NCBI RefSeq assembly: GCF_003382685.1
Contig: NZ_QLVG01000031.1
Location: 33,081-97,080, forward strand
DNA: 64,000 nt
Origin: Halorussus litoreus
GTDB taxonomy: Archaea; Halobacteriota; Halobacteria; Halobacteriales; Haladaptataceae
Direction: 5' to 3'
A program made the translations under genes and the position numbers. The notes under the pieces were generated by a model. It made no database searches and was not told where the DNA came from. It was given only the letters and a program-made list of their open reading frames with translations. Positions 16,151 through 25,297 of this stretch are shown here, in pieces. How positions within the stretch are numbered: the stretch's first letter is position 1; the number at the start of each line of letters is the position of its first letter.

Positions 16151-16822
16151 ATGAACAACGGACCGGACGTTCCCCCTGCGGAGTTCACCGACCGGTTGCA
16201 GACACTGAAACAGCGCGGCTGTAACATCCTTGTGACCGGCACGGTCAGCGAGGAGGTCTCCCAGCGGATGACCCGGAAGCTCCTCGGCGAACCCGAGAAC
16301 CCGCGAGCCCGCATCCTCGCGCTCACCGATCAGGACCGCGAGGACGCGCCGGATCTGCTGCCCGACAGCGTCGCACCGAGCGACGAGAGCGTGTCCGTCG
16401 TCGACGTCGGTGGCACTCGGTCGGCGACCGCCACGTCGCCGCCGGAGGCCGGGGCTGCGTGGCATCGGGATGGCATCGACGAGCTACGGAAGAGGGTCTG
16501 TGACGCCATCGCGACCGCGAAGATCTCCCAGTCCGGATTCGAGCCGGCGCAGCTCCGCGTCTCGGTGTTCACCCTCTCATCGCTCGTGAACCAGTACGAT
16601 CCCGCGGCAATCGAGCAGTTCGTGAGCGCGCTGGGCGACCACGTCCGCGGTGCACGGGGGATGGCACACTTCCACCTCCCGGTCGCCGACGACGCCGAGG
16701 CGGTCCGCCGACTCGCGCCGCTGTTCGATGTTCGCATCGAACTCCGTGAGACGAACGGCCTGCCCGAACAACGGTGGCACTTCCCCGACCGCGACGTCTC
16801 GACTTCGTGGGTCGGACTGTAA
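16151..16822 (+). CDS. Haloarchaeal regulator-like protein (DUF7504-like), copy 2
   Basis: This 223-residue paralogue of the protein at 9105-9791 has the same plan: GCNILVTGTV near residues 25-34, ARILALTDQD near 53-62, then QLRVSVFTLSSLV and an identical final 70 residues ending in DVSTSWVGL. No Walker A motif is present, and its function is not established. The ATG at 16151 is about 30 nt after the TATA-like AAATTTTAAA, an arrangement shared with copy 1. High 3' identity beside diverged 5' halves suggests gene conversion between the copies. Confidence 0.75.
   Translation: MNNGPDVPPAEFTDRLQTLKQRGCNILVTGTVSEEVSQRMTRKLLGEPENPRARILALTDQDREDAPDLLPDSVAPSDESVSVVDVGGTRSATATSPPEAGAAWHRDGIDELRKRVCDAIATAKISQSGFEPAQLRVSVFTLSSLVNQYDPAAIEQFVSALGDHVRGARGMAHFHLPVADDAEAVRRLAPLFDVRIELRETNGLPEQRWHFPDRDVSTSWVGL
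16611..16822 (+). repeat. Right arm of a 212-nt inverted repeat (pairs with 9105-9316)
   Basis: Reverse complement of 9105-9316 with 7 mismatches, all silent or in the stop codon. Recombination between the arms would invert the intervening 7.3 kb and leave both genes complete. Confidence 0.9.
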
Positions 16823-16985
16823 CTTCTGGGCACCGTCGATACGCGTCGTGTTCTCCGAGCAGTCTCGACGGCGTGGTTCGACGCGGCTGCCCCAGTCTTC
16901 GTCTCTGTCCTCTCAACTGCGCGCCGCGCCACCCAGTTCGCCGAGACCGAACTGCTAAAGGGCGTGTGGGCGTCGGTTATGGGTA

Positions 16986-17942
16986 ATGAAGGCGCTCGGA
17001 ACGGCGAGTGCGGCCCCCGGGGAGTTCGACACCGGGCGGCTGCAGGTCGGCGAAACGCGTGACGGGAGCGAGTTCGGGCTTCCCGTCGCTGTGCTCAACG
17101 GGGCGGCGGACGGACCCACGCTGTACGTACAGGCGGTCAGCGACGGCGACGAACTGAACGGGCTCGGCGTGCTCCAGCGGGCCATCCCACAGATCCCACC
17201 CGCAGAGCTGTCGGGCACCGTCCTCGTGACGGGCATCGTCAACTATCACGCGTTCCAGGTGGCCGAGCACCGCAATCCCATCGACGACACGAAGATGAAT
17301 CGCACCTACCCCGGCGACGAGTCGGGCACCGCCAGCGAGCGCATCGCGGCCGCCACTTTCGACGCGGCCTCGCGGGCCGACCTCGTGCTCGACCTCCATC
17401 AGGGCTCGACCAGCCGGATGATAAACGAGGTTCGAGTCCGCTGCGGGCAGCGTCACCGGCTCCACGACGAGTGTCTCGAACTCGCCAAGGTGTTCGGCTG
17501 CGGCAACGTCCTCGACCAGAAGGGCCCCGACGGTCAACTCGCCCGCGCCGGGCCCGACGAGGGCGTCCCGACCGTCGACCCCGAACTCGGCGGCTGCGTC
17601 GGCTGGGACGAGGAGAGCATCCAGTACGGCGTCGACGGGCTGTTCAACGTCCTGCGCTACTACGACTTCCTCGACGGGGAGGTGGACCTCGAACCCCAGA
17701 CCCGCGCGCAGGGGTTCGACCGCTACGGCTCGCCGGTCGGCGGCCTCGTCGACTTCCAGCGGGACCTCGGCGACCGGGTCGAAAGCGGCGACGTGCTGTT
17801 CGAGGTGACCGACCCGTTCGGCCAGCGCAAGGCCGAGGTGACCGCCGACGACGACGGCGTGTTCTGGCGTTCGCGGCGGCTCCCGCAGGTGGCGACCGGC
17901 GAGTACGTCTGTTCGGTCGGCACCGACGTCGACGAGTACTGA
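16986..17942 (+). CDS. Succinylglutamate desuccinylase/aspartoacylase-family protein
   Basis: The 318-residue protein matches the AstE/AspA branch of zinc carboxypeptidase-like (M14) hydrolases. It has AVSDGDELNGLGVL (about 47-60), equivalent to the first zinc motif, a KMNRTYPG arginine loop (about 103-110) and the third zinc ligand in LVLDLHQGS (about 131-139). A C-terminal biotinyl-like beta domain (about 235-318) contains DRVESGDVLFEVTDPFG. In the first motif the position usually held by His (HGDE) is Asp, so metal binding may differ. The substrate is unknown. It ends 3 nt before the threonine-synthase gene, so the two are likely co-transcribed. Confidence 0.82.
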   Translation: MKALGTASAAPGEFDTGRLQVGETRDGSEFGLPVAVLNGAADGPTLYVQAVSDGDELNGLGVLQRAIPQIPPAELSGTVLVTGIVNYHAFQVAEHRNPIDDTKMNRTYPGDESGTASERIAAATFDAASRADLVLDLHQGSTSRMINEVRVRCGQRHRLHDECLELAKVFGCGNVLDQKGPDGQLARAGPDEGVPTVDPELGGCVGWDEESIQYGVDGLFNVLRYYDFLDGEVDLEPQTRAQGFDRYGSPVGGLVDFQRDLGDRVESGDVLFEVTDPFGQRKAEVTADDDGVFWRSRRLPQVATGEYVCSVGTDVDEY

Positions 17943-17945
17943 CCG

Positions 17946-19091
17946 ATGGCAGCTGATCCTGACTCGCCGTCCGATCTCTCCTGCCCCGACTGCGGCCGCA
18001 CCTATGCCGCCGGTCCCGACGAGCCGTGGCGCTGCGACTGCGGCCATCCCCTCGAATTCGCGGACCACCCGCTCCCCGATTCCTCTGCCACCGACGGTTC
18101 CGCGCCCGACTTCGCGGACCTCGACACTCGCGAGGGGCTGTGGGCGTTCGCGGACTTCCTGCCAGTCTCGCCGGAGGTCACGCTCGGCGAGGGGTTCACT
18201 CCCCTGCAAGACGCCGAGGAGACCGACTGGGAACCGAACGTCCAGCTCAAGCTGGAGTACGTCTTCCCGTCGGGGAGCTTCAAGGACCGCGGCGCGACCG
18301 CGACGCTCTCGCGAGCCGCGGAGCTGGGCGTCGAGACGGTGGTCGAGGACTCGTCGGGCAACGCGGGCGCGGCCATCGCCCAGTACGCGGCGCGGGCCGG
18401 CATCGACGCCGAAATCTACGTGCCGGCCGACGCCAAGCAGTCGAAGCTCGCGGCCATCGAGCGCGTGGGCGCGACCCCGGTGAAGGTCGAAGGCTCGCGC
18501 CAGGACGTGACCGACGCCTGCGTGACTGCTGTCGAATCAGCCGACACCGACGCGTGGTACGCCAGCCACGCGTGGAACCCGGCCTTCTTCGCGGGCACCG
18601 CGACGTTCGCCTTCGAGGTGGCGGCCCAGGGCGACTGGGAGGTGCCGGACGCGGTGGTCACGCCGCTCGGGCACGGAACGCTGTTCCTCGGAGCGTATCG
18701 GGGCTTCCGCGCGCTGAAAGACGCCGGCTGGACCGACCGGATGCCCCGACTGCTGGGCGCGCAGGCCGCCGGCTACGCGCCCATCGCTGCGGAACTCGGT
18801 GGTCCCGACGAAACGGCGGGCGACAACGCGGTCGCCGACGGCATCCAGATCAGAGAGCCAGTGCGGAAAGACCAGATCCTCGACGCCATCGAAGCGACCG
18901 ACGGCGACGCCATCGCGCTCGGTGCCGATCCCGTCGCGGACGCGCTCGACCGACTCCGGCGCGGCGGATTCTACGTCGAGCCGACCTCGGCGGTCGCGCC
19001 CGCCGCGCTCGCAGCGTACCGCGAGCGCGGCGTGCTGGACGCCGAGGACGAGGTGGTCGTTCCGCTGACCGGGAGTGGTCTCAAGTCGTGA
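17946..19091 (+). CDS. thrC: Threonine synthase-like PLP enzyme
   Basis: This 381-residue fold-type II PLP enzyme starts with a zinc-ribbon-like segment (Cys13, Cys16, Cys30, Cys32). The PLP lysine is Lys113 in SGSFKDRGAT, and SSGNAGAAIAQYAARAG supplies the phosphate and Asn contacts. Threonine synthase converts O-phosphohomoserine to threonine. Haloarchaea have several paralogues of this family, so the exact substrate is not certain. It forms a tight cluster with the AstE-like gene (3-nt gap) and the Nudix gene (19-nt gap). Confidence 0.82.
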   Translation: MAADPDSPSDLSCPDCGRTYAAGPDEPWRCDCGHPLEFADHPLPDSSATDGSAPDFADLDTREGLWAFADFLPVSPEVTLGEGFTPLQDAEETDWEPNVQLKLEYVFPSGSFKDRGATATLSRAAELGVETVVEDSSGNAGAAIAQYAARAGIDAEIYVPADAKQSKLAAIERVGATPVKVEGSRQDVTDACVTAVESADTDAWYASHAWNPAFFAGTATFAFEVAAQGDWEVPDAVVTPLGHGTLFLGAYRGFRALKDAGWTDRMPRLLGAQAAGYAPIAAELGGPDETAGDNAVADGIQIREPVRKDQILDAIEATDGDAIALGADPVADALDRLRRGGFYVEPTSAVAPAALAAYRERGVLDAEDEVVVPLTGSGLKS

Positions 19092-19110
19092 TCCGGAGGA
19101 CCGACGACCG

Positions 19111-19641
19111 ATGACCACCTACGCCGCGAACTTCTGTCCGCAGTGCGGTACGGCGCTCGTCACCCGCGCGGTCGACGGCCGCGAGCGACAGTTCTGTCCG
19201 GACTGCGAGCGCGTGGTCTGGCGGAATCCGGTCCCGTGCGCCGGCGTCGCGGTCGTGTCGGACGAGGGCGTCCTGCTGACCGAGCGCGCGGTCGACCCCG
19301 GTCGCGGCGAGTGGGCCGCGCCCGGCGGCCACCTCGAATTCGACGAGTCGCTACGGGAGGGCGCGGCCCGCGAACTCCACGAGGAGGTCGGCGTCCGGGT
19401 CGACCCGGACGACGTGACCCCGCTCGACACGTTCGCGGTCGAACAGGCCGACGGCAAGCGCATCGTCTCCGTGGGATTCGCGGTCCGGCGTGAGGACACC
19501 GAGGGCGACCCCTACGCGGGACCGGAGGTCGCCGCAGTCGAGTGGCTCACGCCCGAGTCGTTCGGTGAGAGCGGCGAGGTGTTCCACCCGCCCCACGGCG
19601 AGCGGTTCGAGAAGGCGTGGGATGAGTTCGGGCCCGAGTGA
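19111..19641 (+). CDS. Nudix hydrolase with N-terminal zinc ribbon
   Basis: This 176-residue protein has a zinc ribbon (Cys9, Cys12, Cys29, Cys32) followed by a Nudix domain. The Nudix box spans about 73-95: GHLEFDESLREGAARELH, then EEVGV. This arrangement resembles NudC-type NADH pyrophosphatases and related haloarchaeal enzymes that hydrolyse nucleoside diphosphate derivatives. The substrate cannot be read from sequence. The ATG at 19111 follows the thrC stop by 19 nt, so it is probably in the same operon. Confidence 0.88.
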   Translation: MTTYAANFCPQCGTALVTRAVDGRERQFCPDCERVVWRNPVPCAGVAVVSDEGVLLTERAVDPGRGEWAAPGGHLEFDESLREGAARELHEEVGVRVDPDDVTPLDTFAVEQADGKRIVSVGFAVRREDTEGDPYAGPEVAAVEWLTPESFGESGEVFHPPHGERFEKAWDEFGPE

Positions 19642-19761
19642 CCGCGGTTCGCTTCCACTTGGCTTTCTCGCGGCGCTATGCGGTGTGGTATCCCGTTAGC
19701 GTTGGAGTAGCTAACCCGGAGTTCCCGCAGGTGCGAGTGAACAGCAAGACGATGCTATCTG

Positions 19762-19797
19762 CTGCTTGAGCCTCGGCGTAACCGCACAGCACCGCAC
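19762..19797 (+). repeat. Dispersed intergenic repeat, copy A
   Basis: The core GCTTGAGCCTCGGCG is followed by an ACCGCAC-GCACCGC run. Related copies lie at 27121-27165 and 57929-57975, all in intergenic DNA close to gene ends. Confidence 0.6.
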
Positions 19798-19864
19798 CCG
19801 ACCCCGTTCGGCACGCACTGCACTCACACGCGCCCCGTTCAGCACCGCTTCTACGCGTCCCAAA

Positions 19865-21190
19865 TTACTTCTCCGGATGAATCGGCGCGTCGAACTCGCC
19901 CCGGACCAGCGGCTTGGCGATGTGTCGCCGCGCTTCCGGGGGAACCTCGTACCACCCGACCTCCAACTCCCGCTCGACTTCGCGCTCGACCTTCCCGTCG
20001 GCGGTCGTTCCGCAGTCCCGACACCGGTAGCCCTGCCCGGCCCCGGCGCTCTTCATCGACCGGTCGCAGTCTGGACAGTCGGGCGTGACGAGTTCGGTCC
20101 GGTTCAGCTCCCGTACCGCGAACTTCTCCAGCTTCAGGGTCCCCTCGCTCACCTCGCCGCAGGCCGTGATGCGGTCGCCGGGTCGGAGGTCCCGCACCCG
20201 GTCGCGGAAGCGCTTGGTGGGCTCGAAGGCGGCGCACTGGAGTTCGTCGCGCGCTCCGTCCTCGCCGTCGGTGCGGGCCGCGAGCCCGACGAACACGTGG
20301 CCACCACGTCGCGTCTCGGGCGCGGTCGCGACCGCGCCCGAGACGCGATAGCTTCGGCCGTCCTCGACGCCGGGAAACGTCGGATCCTGTCGGTCGGCAT
20401 CCTGGAGGTGGGCGTCGGTGCCCTGGTTCGTCACGAAGACGGCTCGACGCTCGACCGGTTCGCTCTCGATCATGCGGGCGACGCGGCGGACGCAGTCCGC
20501 CGAGTCGCCCCTGATGCCGTGGAGGATGGGGCCGGGCGTGTGCGGTACGCAGACGAGTTCGCCCGTCTCGCGGTCGACGGTGTCCCACACCTCGGGGTAA
20601 GCCGCGTTTGCGGCCGCGAAGACGGATTCGGCGTCGACTTCACGCGGGGTGCCGACGCGCTCCGACTCGCGGTAGGAGATGCACTCGTAGGTCCAGTCGG
20701 GCGCGCCGATCTTCCCGCGGCCTCGCTTCCATCCCGCGCTCAGATAGCCCGCATCGGCGATTCGCGCGTCGGCCTCGGCCACCGAGAGATGGTCCCGGAC
20801 CGCTTCGCGGGCGAAGTCGGCGACGGATTCGGGCACCGCCTCAGGATCGGTCGGCGCGATGACCTCGGTATCGCCCGGTGGGACAACCTCGGGGTCACCC
20901 GGTGCTACGACCAGCCCCGGGTTCGTCCTTGGGTCGTCGGTCTCCGCAACTGCGTCGATCTCCTCGCGAGCGATTTCGAAGGCGTCCTCGGGGTCGGCGT
21001 CGGTGTGAATCGCGAGCGCGGCGTTCCCGCGGGTCTTGTGCTCGACGGCTGGATTGAGCCGGACGAGGAGCAGTCGCTCGACGGCCGCCGCGGACTCCTC
21101 GCGGAGTCGCTCGGCGATGCGGGCCGCGAGGTAGGTCGTACACATTCCCCGCTCGCGCGAGTCGGTGTCGTCGACGCCGATGACGGTCAC
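19865..21190 (-). CDS. tiaS: tRNA(Ile2) 2-agmatinylcytidine synthetase
   Basis: TiaS attaches agmatine to C34 of tRNA(Ile2) so that the CAU anticodon reads AUA; the enzyme is specific to archaea. The 441-residue protein starts with the family motif MTVIGVDDTDSRERGMCTTY, contains GYLSAGWKRGRGKIGAPDW near 150-168, and has an OB-fold region around RDLRPGDRITACGEV. It ends with a zinc ribbon (CPDC and CRDC, about 385-405). Length and architecture are normal. The ATG at 21190 is the natural start because MTVIGVDDTD is the conserved N-terminus. Confidence 0.95.
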   Translation of the reverse strand: MTVIGVDDTDSRERGMCTTYLAARIAERLREESAAAVERLLLVRLNPAVEHKTRGNAALAIHTDADPEDAFEIAREEIDAVAETDDPRTNPGLVVAPGDPEVVPPGDTEVIAPTDPEAVPESVADFAREAVRDHLSVAEADARIADAGYLSAGWKRGRGKIGAPDWTYECISYRESERVGTPREVDAESVFAAANAAYPEVWDTVDRETGELVCVPHTPGPILHGIRGDSADCVRRVARMIESEPVERRAVFVTNQGTDAHLQDADRQDPTFPGVEDGRSYRVSGAVATAPETRRGGHVFVGLAARTDGEDGARDELQCAAFEPTKRFRDRVRDLRPGDRITACGEVSEGTLKLEKFAVRELNRTELVTPDCPDCDRSMKSAGAGQGYRCRDCGTTADGKVEREVERELEVGWYEVPPEARRHIAKPLVRGEFDAPIHPEK

Positions 21191-21310
21191 GCCCGAGCGT
21201 ACGCGCGTGGCGGATTAAACGACTTTCGGAGCGCCCCCTCTTCTGGTATCAATGTATCGCTCGGTTCGTGGCGAATCGCAAGACTCCATCGGGTCACGGT
21301 TGGCGGAACG

Positions 21311-21318
21311 TATATATA
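21311..21318 (+). promoter_or_regulatory. TATA box of the HTH regulator gene
   Basis: TATATATA is centred about 27 nt before the ATG at 21341, giving a leaderless transcript. It is one of the strongest TATA matches in the window. Confidence 0.7.
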
Positions 21319-21340
21319 GGGGACTCACTTACATGCGGGT

Positions 21341-22300
21341 ATGTCCCGGTCTGCACTGGTCGGGAACGTGACCGCCATGCTGGAGGACGCGGGGTTCACC
21401 GTAAGCGACCGGTGCGCGATCCGACCCAAGAGCTTCGACGTGGCCGCGCGGCGCGGTCGCGACCTGCTCTTGCTGAAGGTCCTGGCGAACGTGGATGCAT
21501 TCGACGACGCGACGGGTTTGGAGATGCGCCGACTCGGGGAGTACCTCGACGCGACCCCGCTGGTCGTCGGGCTCCGGACCCGTGACGAGGAGCTGGAGCC
21601 GGGCGTAGTCTACTTCCGGCACGGCGTCCCCGTGTTCAGTCCCGACACCGCGATGGAACTGTTCGTCGAGGGTATGTCGCCGCTGGTGTACGCTGCGCCG
21701 GGCGGCCTCTACGTCAACATCGACGGCGACGTGCTCCGCGACGAGCGCGAGAAGCGCGACTGGAGCCTCGGCCAGCTCGCCAACGAACTCGGCGTCTCCC
21801 GGCGCACCGTCTCGAAGTACGAGGACGGCATGAACGCCAGCGTCGAGGTCGCGCTCGAACTCGAAGACATGTTCGAGGACGACCTCACCAGCCCGGTCGA
21901 GGTGCTCGACGGTGCCGAGGAGGTCCGCGAGGGCGACCCCACGCCCGAGGACCCCGACCCCGAGGACGACGACGAGCGCATCGTCACGGTGCTTACCCGC
22001 GCCGGCTTCGAGGTCCACCCGACCGTCCGCGCGCCGTTCAAGACCGTGAGTGAGGACGACGACAACGAGAAGAGCGTCCTGACGGGCCACTCGGCGTTCA
22101 CCAAGACCGCCGAGAAGCGCGCCCGCATCATGTCCTCCATCGGCGAAGTCGCCCACACCCGCTCGGTGTACTTCGTCGACGAGGCCAAGCGCGAGAGCGT
22201 CGACGGGACGGGACTGGTCGAGCGCGCGGAACTGGAGAACATCGACGACCCGGACGAGTTGCGGGACCTGATCCGCGAGCGCGGCGAAGAGCCCGCGTAA
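21341..22300 (+). CDS. Archaeal HTH-type (XRE-like) transcriptional regulator
   Basis: This 319-residue protein matches a conserved archaeal family of putative HTH regulators. The N-terminal alpha/beta domain (about 1-120) opens [20 protein letters not shown] and has [13 protein letters not shown]. An XRE-type helix-turn-helix lies at about 131-165 ([20 protein letters not shown]). The C-terminal alpha/beta domain (about 210-300) contains [18 protein letters not shown]. The regulon is unknown. A strong TATA box 27 nt upstream fixes the start. Confidence 0.85.
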   Translation: MSRSALVGNVTAMLEDAGFTVSDRCAIRPKSFDVAARRGRDLLLLKVLANVDAFDDATGLEMRRLGEYLDATPLVVGLRTRDEELEPGVVYFRHGVPVFSPDTAMELFVEGMSPLVYAAPGGLYVNIDGDVLRDEREKRDWSLGQLANELGVSRRTVSKYEDGMNASVEVALELEDMFEDDLTSPVEVLDGAEEVREGDPTPEDPDPEDDDERIVTVLTRAGFEVHPTVRAPFKTVSEDDDNEKSVLTGHSAFTKTAEKRARIMSSIGEVAHTRSVYFVDEAKRESVDGTGLVERAELENIDDPDELRDLIRERGEEPA

Positions 22301-22514
22301 CGGCGTTCCCCGCTCCGTCTACTGACTTCTTGAGCGAAACGTGGATTACCCCGTTCTAATCCTCGATTTATCGAGCGTATCCCGTTATTTTCCACCGACG
22401 GACGAACGCCCGACGGGTACCGCTTCGATTACGAACCGTCGGACTGCACTATTGTCGTCTTACGGCGCTAAACGATAATCTCGGTTTTTGGCTCGATAGC
22501 TCGCACCCAGCGAC

Positions 22515-23450
22515 ATGGCGTACGAGAACAGACAGCACGTAACCGACGAACAACGCCGGGACTTCCTGAAGGCCCTCGGCGTCGGTGGAGCGGTCGCCAC
22601 GGGCGCGACACTGGCGGACGTTCGCCACGCGGTATCGGGGGAGTCGGCCACCGAGGAACTCGCGCCCGTCGGACAGGCGATACGCAGCAACCTCGGCGGA
22701 CAGCTCGATTCCGGGGTAATCCGGAGTCGGGAGACCGAACTCGTCGGGGCGCTGGAAGCGCTTCCTGCGCTCGCGGAGTCCGGCGTCGGCGAGGAGCCGG
22801 GCGACGATTTCGCGCGAATTGCCGCGGCGGGACGACCGCTGTACGACCACTTCGCGGAGGTGGGCTTCTTCGAGGCCACGAGCGACAACCTCCCGGCGTT
22901 CACGTACGACTACCTCACTGAGAGCGTGTCGGCGTTCGTCGGCTCCGAGGTGACGGCCGAACCGCTCTCGAAGGTCGGCCTCACCGAGCAGGAGGCGGTC
23001 GACCTCGTGGCGAGCGTCGTCACCGACGCCGACCAGCTCAGACACAACCACTGGGTGGTCAGCCCGGACATCTCCCGGGAGGACGTGGAGGATGCCGCCG
23101 CGCTCCCGCCGCTGACGAAGGGCGCGATGGGTGGCGCGATGCTCTGGCTGGAGGACCTCGACGCCAAACTCTGGCGCTGGCAGACCATGCTCACGGACGG
23201 GGCGCTCGCTGACGCCGAGTGGCACGCTCGGTCGATGGCGGCGGGCTTCCAGCTGGTGAACGAGGGCGCGAAGGCCATCGCCGACGAGTCGGCTGCCTTG
23301 TCGGACGGCGAACTCGGCGCGATACTCTCGACCGGGTTCGCGATGCAGGCGCTCGCTCAGAGCCTGCTCCCGCAGGACGTGTACTGGATAACCGAGGAGA
23401 TGCGCGACGAACGGCGAACCGACCTCGAGATGGTAACAACGGAGTTCTAG
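22515..23450 (+). CDS. Tat-signal protein partnered with a PQQ dehydrogenase
   Basis: The 311-residue protein begins with a twin-arginine signal (RRDFLKALGVGGAVATGA, about 14-31), so it is exported folded. The mature part is mostly helical, acidic and without cysteines; I do not recognise the domain. It ends four nucleotides before the ATG of the PQQ-type dehydrogenase, so the two are one operon. Because the dehydrogenase has no signal of its own, this protein may carry it through the Tat pore as a complex. That role is inference. Confidence 0.75.
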   Translation: MAYENRQHVTDEQRRDFLKALGVGGAVATGATLADVRHAVSGESATEELAPVGQAIRSNLGGQLDSGVIRSRETELVGALEALPALAESGVGEEPGDDFARIAAAGRPLYDHFAEVGFFEATSDNLPAFTYDYLTESVSAFVGSEVTAEPLSKVGLTEQEAVDLVASVVTDADQLRHNHWVVSPDISREDVEDAAALPPLTKGAMGGAMLWLEDLDAKLWRWQTMLTDGALADAEWHARSMAAGFQLVNEGAKAIADESAALSDGELGAILSTGFAMQALAQSLLPQDVYWITEEMRDERRTDLEMVTTEF

Positions 23451-23454
23451 AACC

Positions 23455-25182
23455 ATGAGCGAAGAATTCGACTTCGACCGGGAACTCGACCCCTACGTCG
23501 ACGCGATCGACATGGGCGCACGACCGAACTACGTCGGTGTCGGCGAGGTTAGCTACGAGGAGCGAATCGTTCAGAACCGGCGACCGCCCGAACTGGCGGT
23601 CACCGACGAGATGATCGAGCAGGACGCGACCAACCCCGACTCGTGGCTGACCTACAACAAGGGACTCGAAGAGCAGGGCTTCTCGCCCGCGAACGGCCTC
23701 ACGACGGACAACGTCGACCAGTTGAGCCGGGAGTGGGTACTGAGCACGGATAGCTCGGGCCTCCAGACCGACCCCATCGTCGTCCCGACCGACCCGCCGG
23801 CGATGTACGTCACCCAGAACAACCAAGTCGTCCAGTGTCTCGACGCCCGAACGGGCGACACGTTCTGGCGGTACGAGTATCCGATGCCGGAGGACCCCGA
23901 CTACGAGCCGCTGCCCCGCGACCGCGGCGCGGTGGTGTACGGCGACAACGTGTACTTCGGCACCGCCGTGATGAGCATGCTCGCGCTGAACCGGTACACC
24001 GGCGAACCCGTCTGGGAGACCGACGGCCTGACCGAAGAGCAGTACCGGAACTACCCGTATCCGTGGGTCGGCTACGGCTTCGCACAGGCACCGCTGGCGT
24101 ACGACGGCAAGATATTCGCGGGTCAGTCGGGCGGCGATTCCTCGCCGCCGGGGTGGACGTACGCGCTGGCGTTCGACGCCGAGAGTGGCGAGGTGATGTG
24201 GGAGACCAACCTCGTGCCGAAAGACCAGTGGATCGGCGAGACGTGGCGTCACGGCAACGGGTCGGCGTGGATGACTGCTGCCTACGACACCGAGACCGAC
24301 ACGCTCCTGTGGAACACCGGCAACCCCGGACCGATGCTCAACGGACTGGTGCGTCCGGGACCCAACCAGATGACCGCCGGCATCGTCGCCATCGACGCGA
24401 CCACCGGCGAGGTGAAGTGGAACGACCAGATGGTCGCTCACGACATCTGGGACTACGACGGCCAGTTCACCCCGCAGATCGCCGAGATGGAGGTCGACGG
24501 CGAGGCGACGCGGGTCGTCATCGCACCGCACAAGACCGGCTGGGCGTTCGTCTACGACATCGAGACCGGCCAGCTTCTCACCCGTAGCGAGCCGTTCGCC
24601 AAGCAGGACGGCAACTTCCTCGGGATGCACCCCATCGGCGAGGAGAACGGGAGGGTCTTCTTCCCCGGGACCGCCGGCGGGGCCGAGTGGTCGCCCGACA
24701 CCTACAGCCCGCGGACCGGGCTGGAGTACATCGGCGCGAACGACGCCGGTCACAAGGCCTGGATGGAACTCGGCTGGGAGTACGGCGTGGAAGCCACCAC
24801 GGGCGGCGGCACCGACGTCCCGCCGGGGCTCGGCGAGGACGTGTTCCACGAGGCGTACGTCAGGGCGGTCGACCCCGCGAGCGGCAAGGTCGTGTGGGAA
24901 CACCAGCTCCCGGACGTCAACCCCGAGTGGGGCATGTGGCGGATGTGGACCGGCGGCACGACGGCCACGGCCGGCGGCCTAGTCTTCCACGGTTCCTCAG
25001 GCGGTGACCTCATCGCGCTCGACGACGAGTCGGGCGACCGCCTGTGGCGGGACGACACCGGCGGTCGCATCACCGCCTCACCCGTCACGTGGCTCGACCC
25101 CGACGTGGGCAAGCAGTACGTTTCGGTCGCGTCGGACGACGAGATCGTGACGTACTCGGCCGACGTGAGCGGCGACGGATAG
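23455..25182 (+). CDS. PQQ-dependent (quinoprotein) dehydrogenase
   Basis: This 575-residue beta-propeller has the hallmarks of PQQ alcohol/methanol dehydrogenases. It begins with SWLTYNKG...TTDNVDQLSREW (about 63-93). A quinoprotein segment (about 275-335) contains WMTAAYDTETDTLLWNTGNP, later RPGPNQMTAGIVAID, and AHDIWDYDGQF. Repeated GD.LWR / GEVKW tryptophan-docking strands mark the blades. The paired cysteines of bacterial methanol dehydrogenases are absent. It has no signal peptide and no cytochrome c domain, so electrons probably pass to a copper protein; a cupredoxin gene lies convergent at 25298. The substrate is unknown and no pqq biosynthesis genes are in the window. Confidence 0.85.
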   Translation: MSEEFDFDRELDPYVDAIDMGARPNYVGVGEVSYEERIVQNRRPPELAVTDEMIEQDATNPDSWLTYNKGLEEQGFSPANGLTTDNVDQLSREWVLSTDSSGLQTDPIVVPTDPPAMYVTQNNQVVQCLDARTGDTFWRYEYPMPEDPDYEPLPRDRGAVVYGDNVYFGTAVMSMLALNRYTGEPVWETDGLTEEQYRNYPYPWVGYGFAQAPLAYDGKIFAGQSGGDSSPPGWTYALAFDAESGEVMWETNLVPKDQWIGETWRHGNGSAWMTAAYDTETDTLLWNTGNPGPMLNGLVRPGPNQMTAGIVAIDATTGEVKWNDQMVAHDIWDYDGQFTPQIAEMEVDGEATRVVIAPHKTGWAFVYDIETGQLLTRSEPFAKQDGNFLGMHPIGEENGRVFFPGTAGGAEWSPDTYSPRTGLEYIGANDAGHKAWMELGWEYGVEATTGGGTDVPPGLGEDVFHEAYVRAVDPASGKVVWEHQLPDVNPEWGMWRMWTGGTTATAGGLVFHGSSGGDLIALDDESGDRLWRDDTGGRITASPVTWLDPDVGKQYVSVASDDEIVTYSADVSGDG

Positions 25183-25297
25183 CCACCGTCGGCGAAAGCG
25201 GCTGCCCGCGTTCCCTTCGTCGTCGCTCGCGTTCCGTTCGTCGTTGCTGTTCTTCGTCGCTCTTTCGGAACTAACGGTGAGAATCGAGGACTGGCGG

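Noticed and set aside
9105..16822. Transposon or IS element bounded by the 212-nt inverted repeats
   Set aside because: No transposase or target-site duplication is seen, and the repeats are parts of intact genes rather than element ends.
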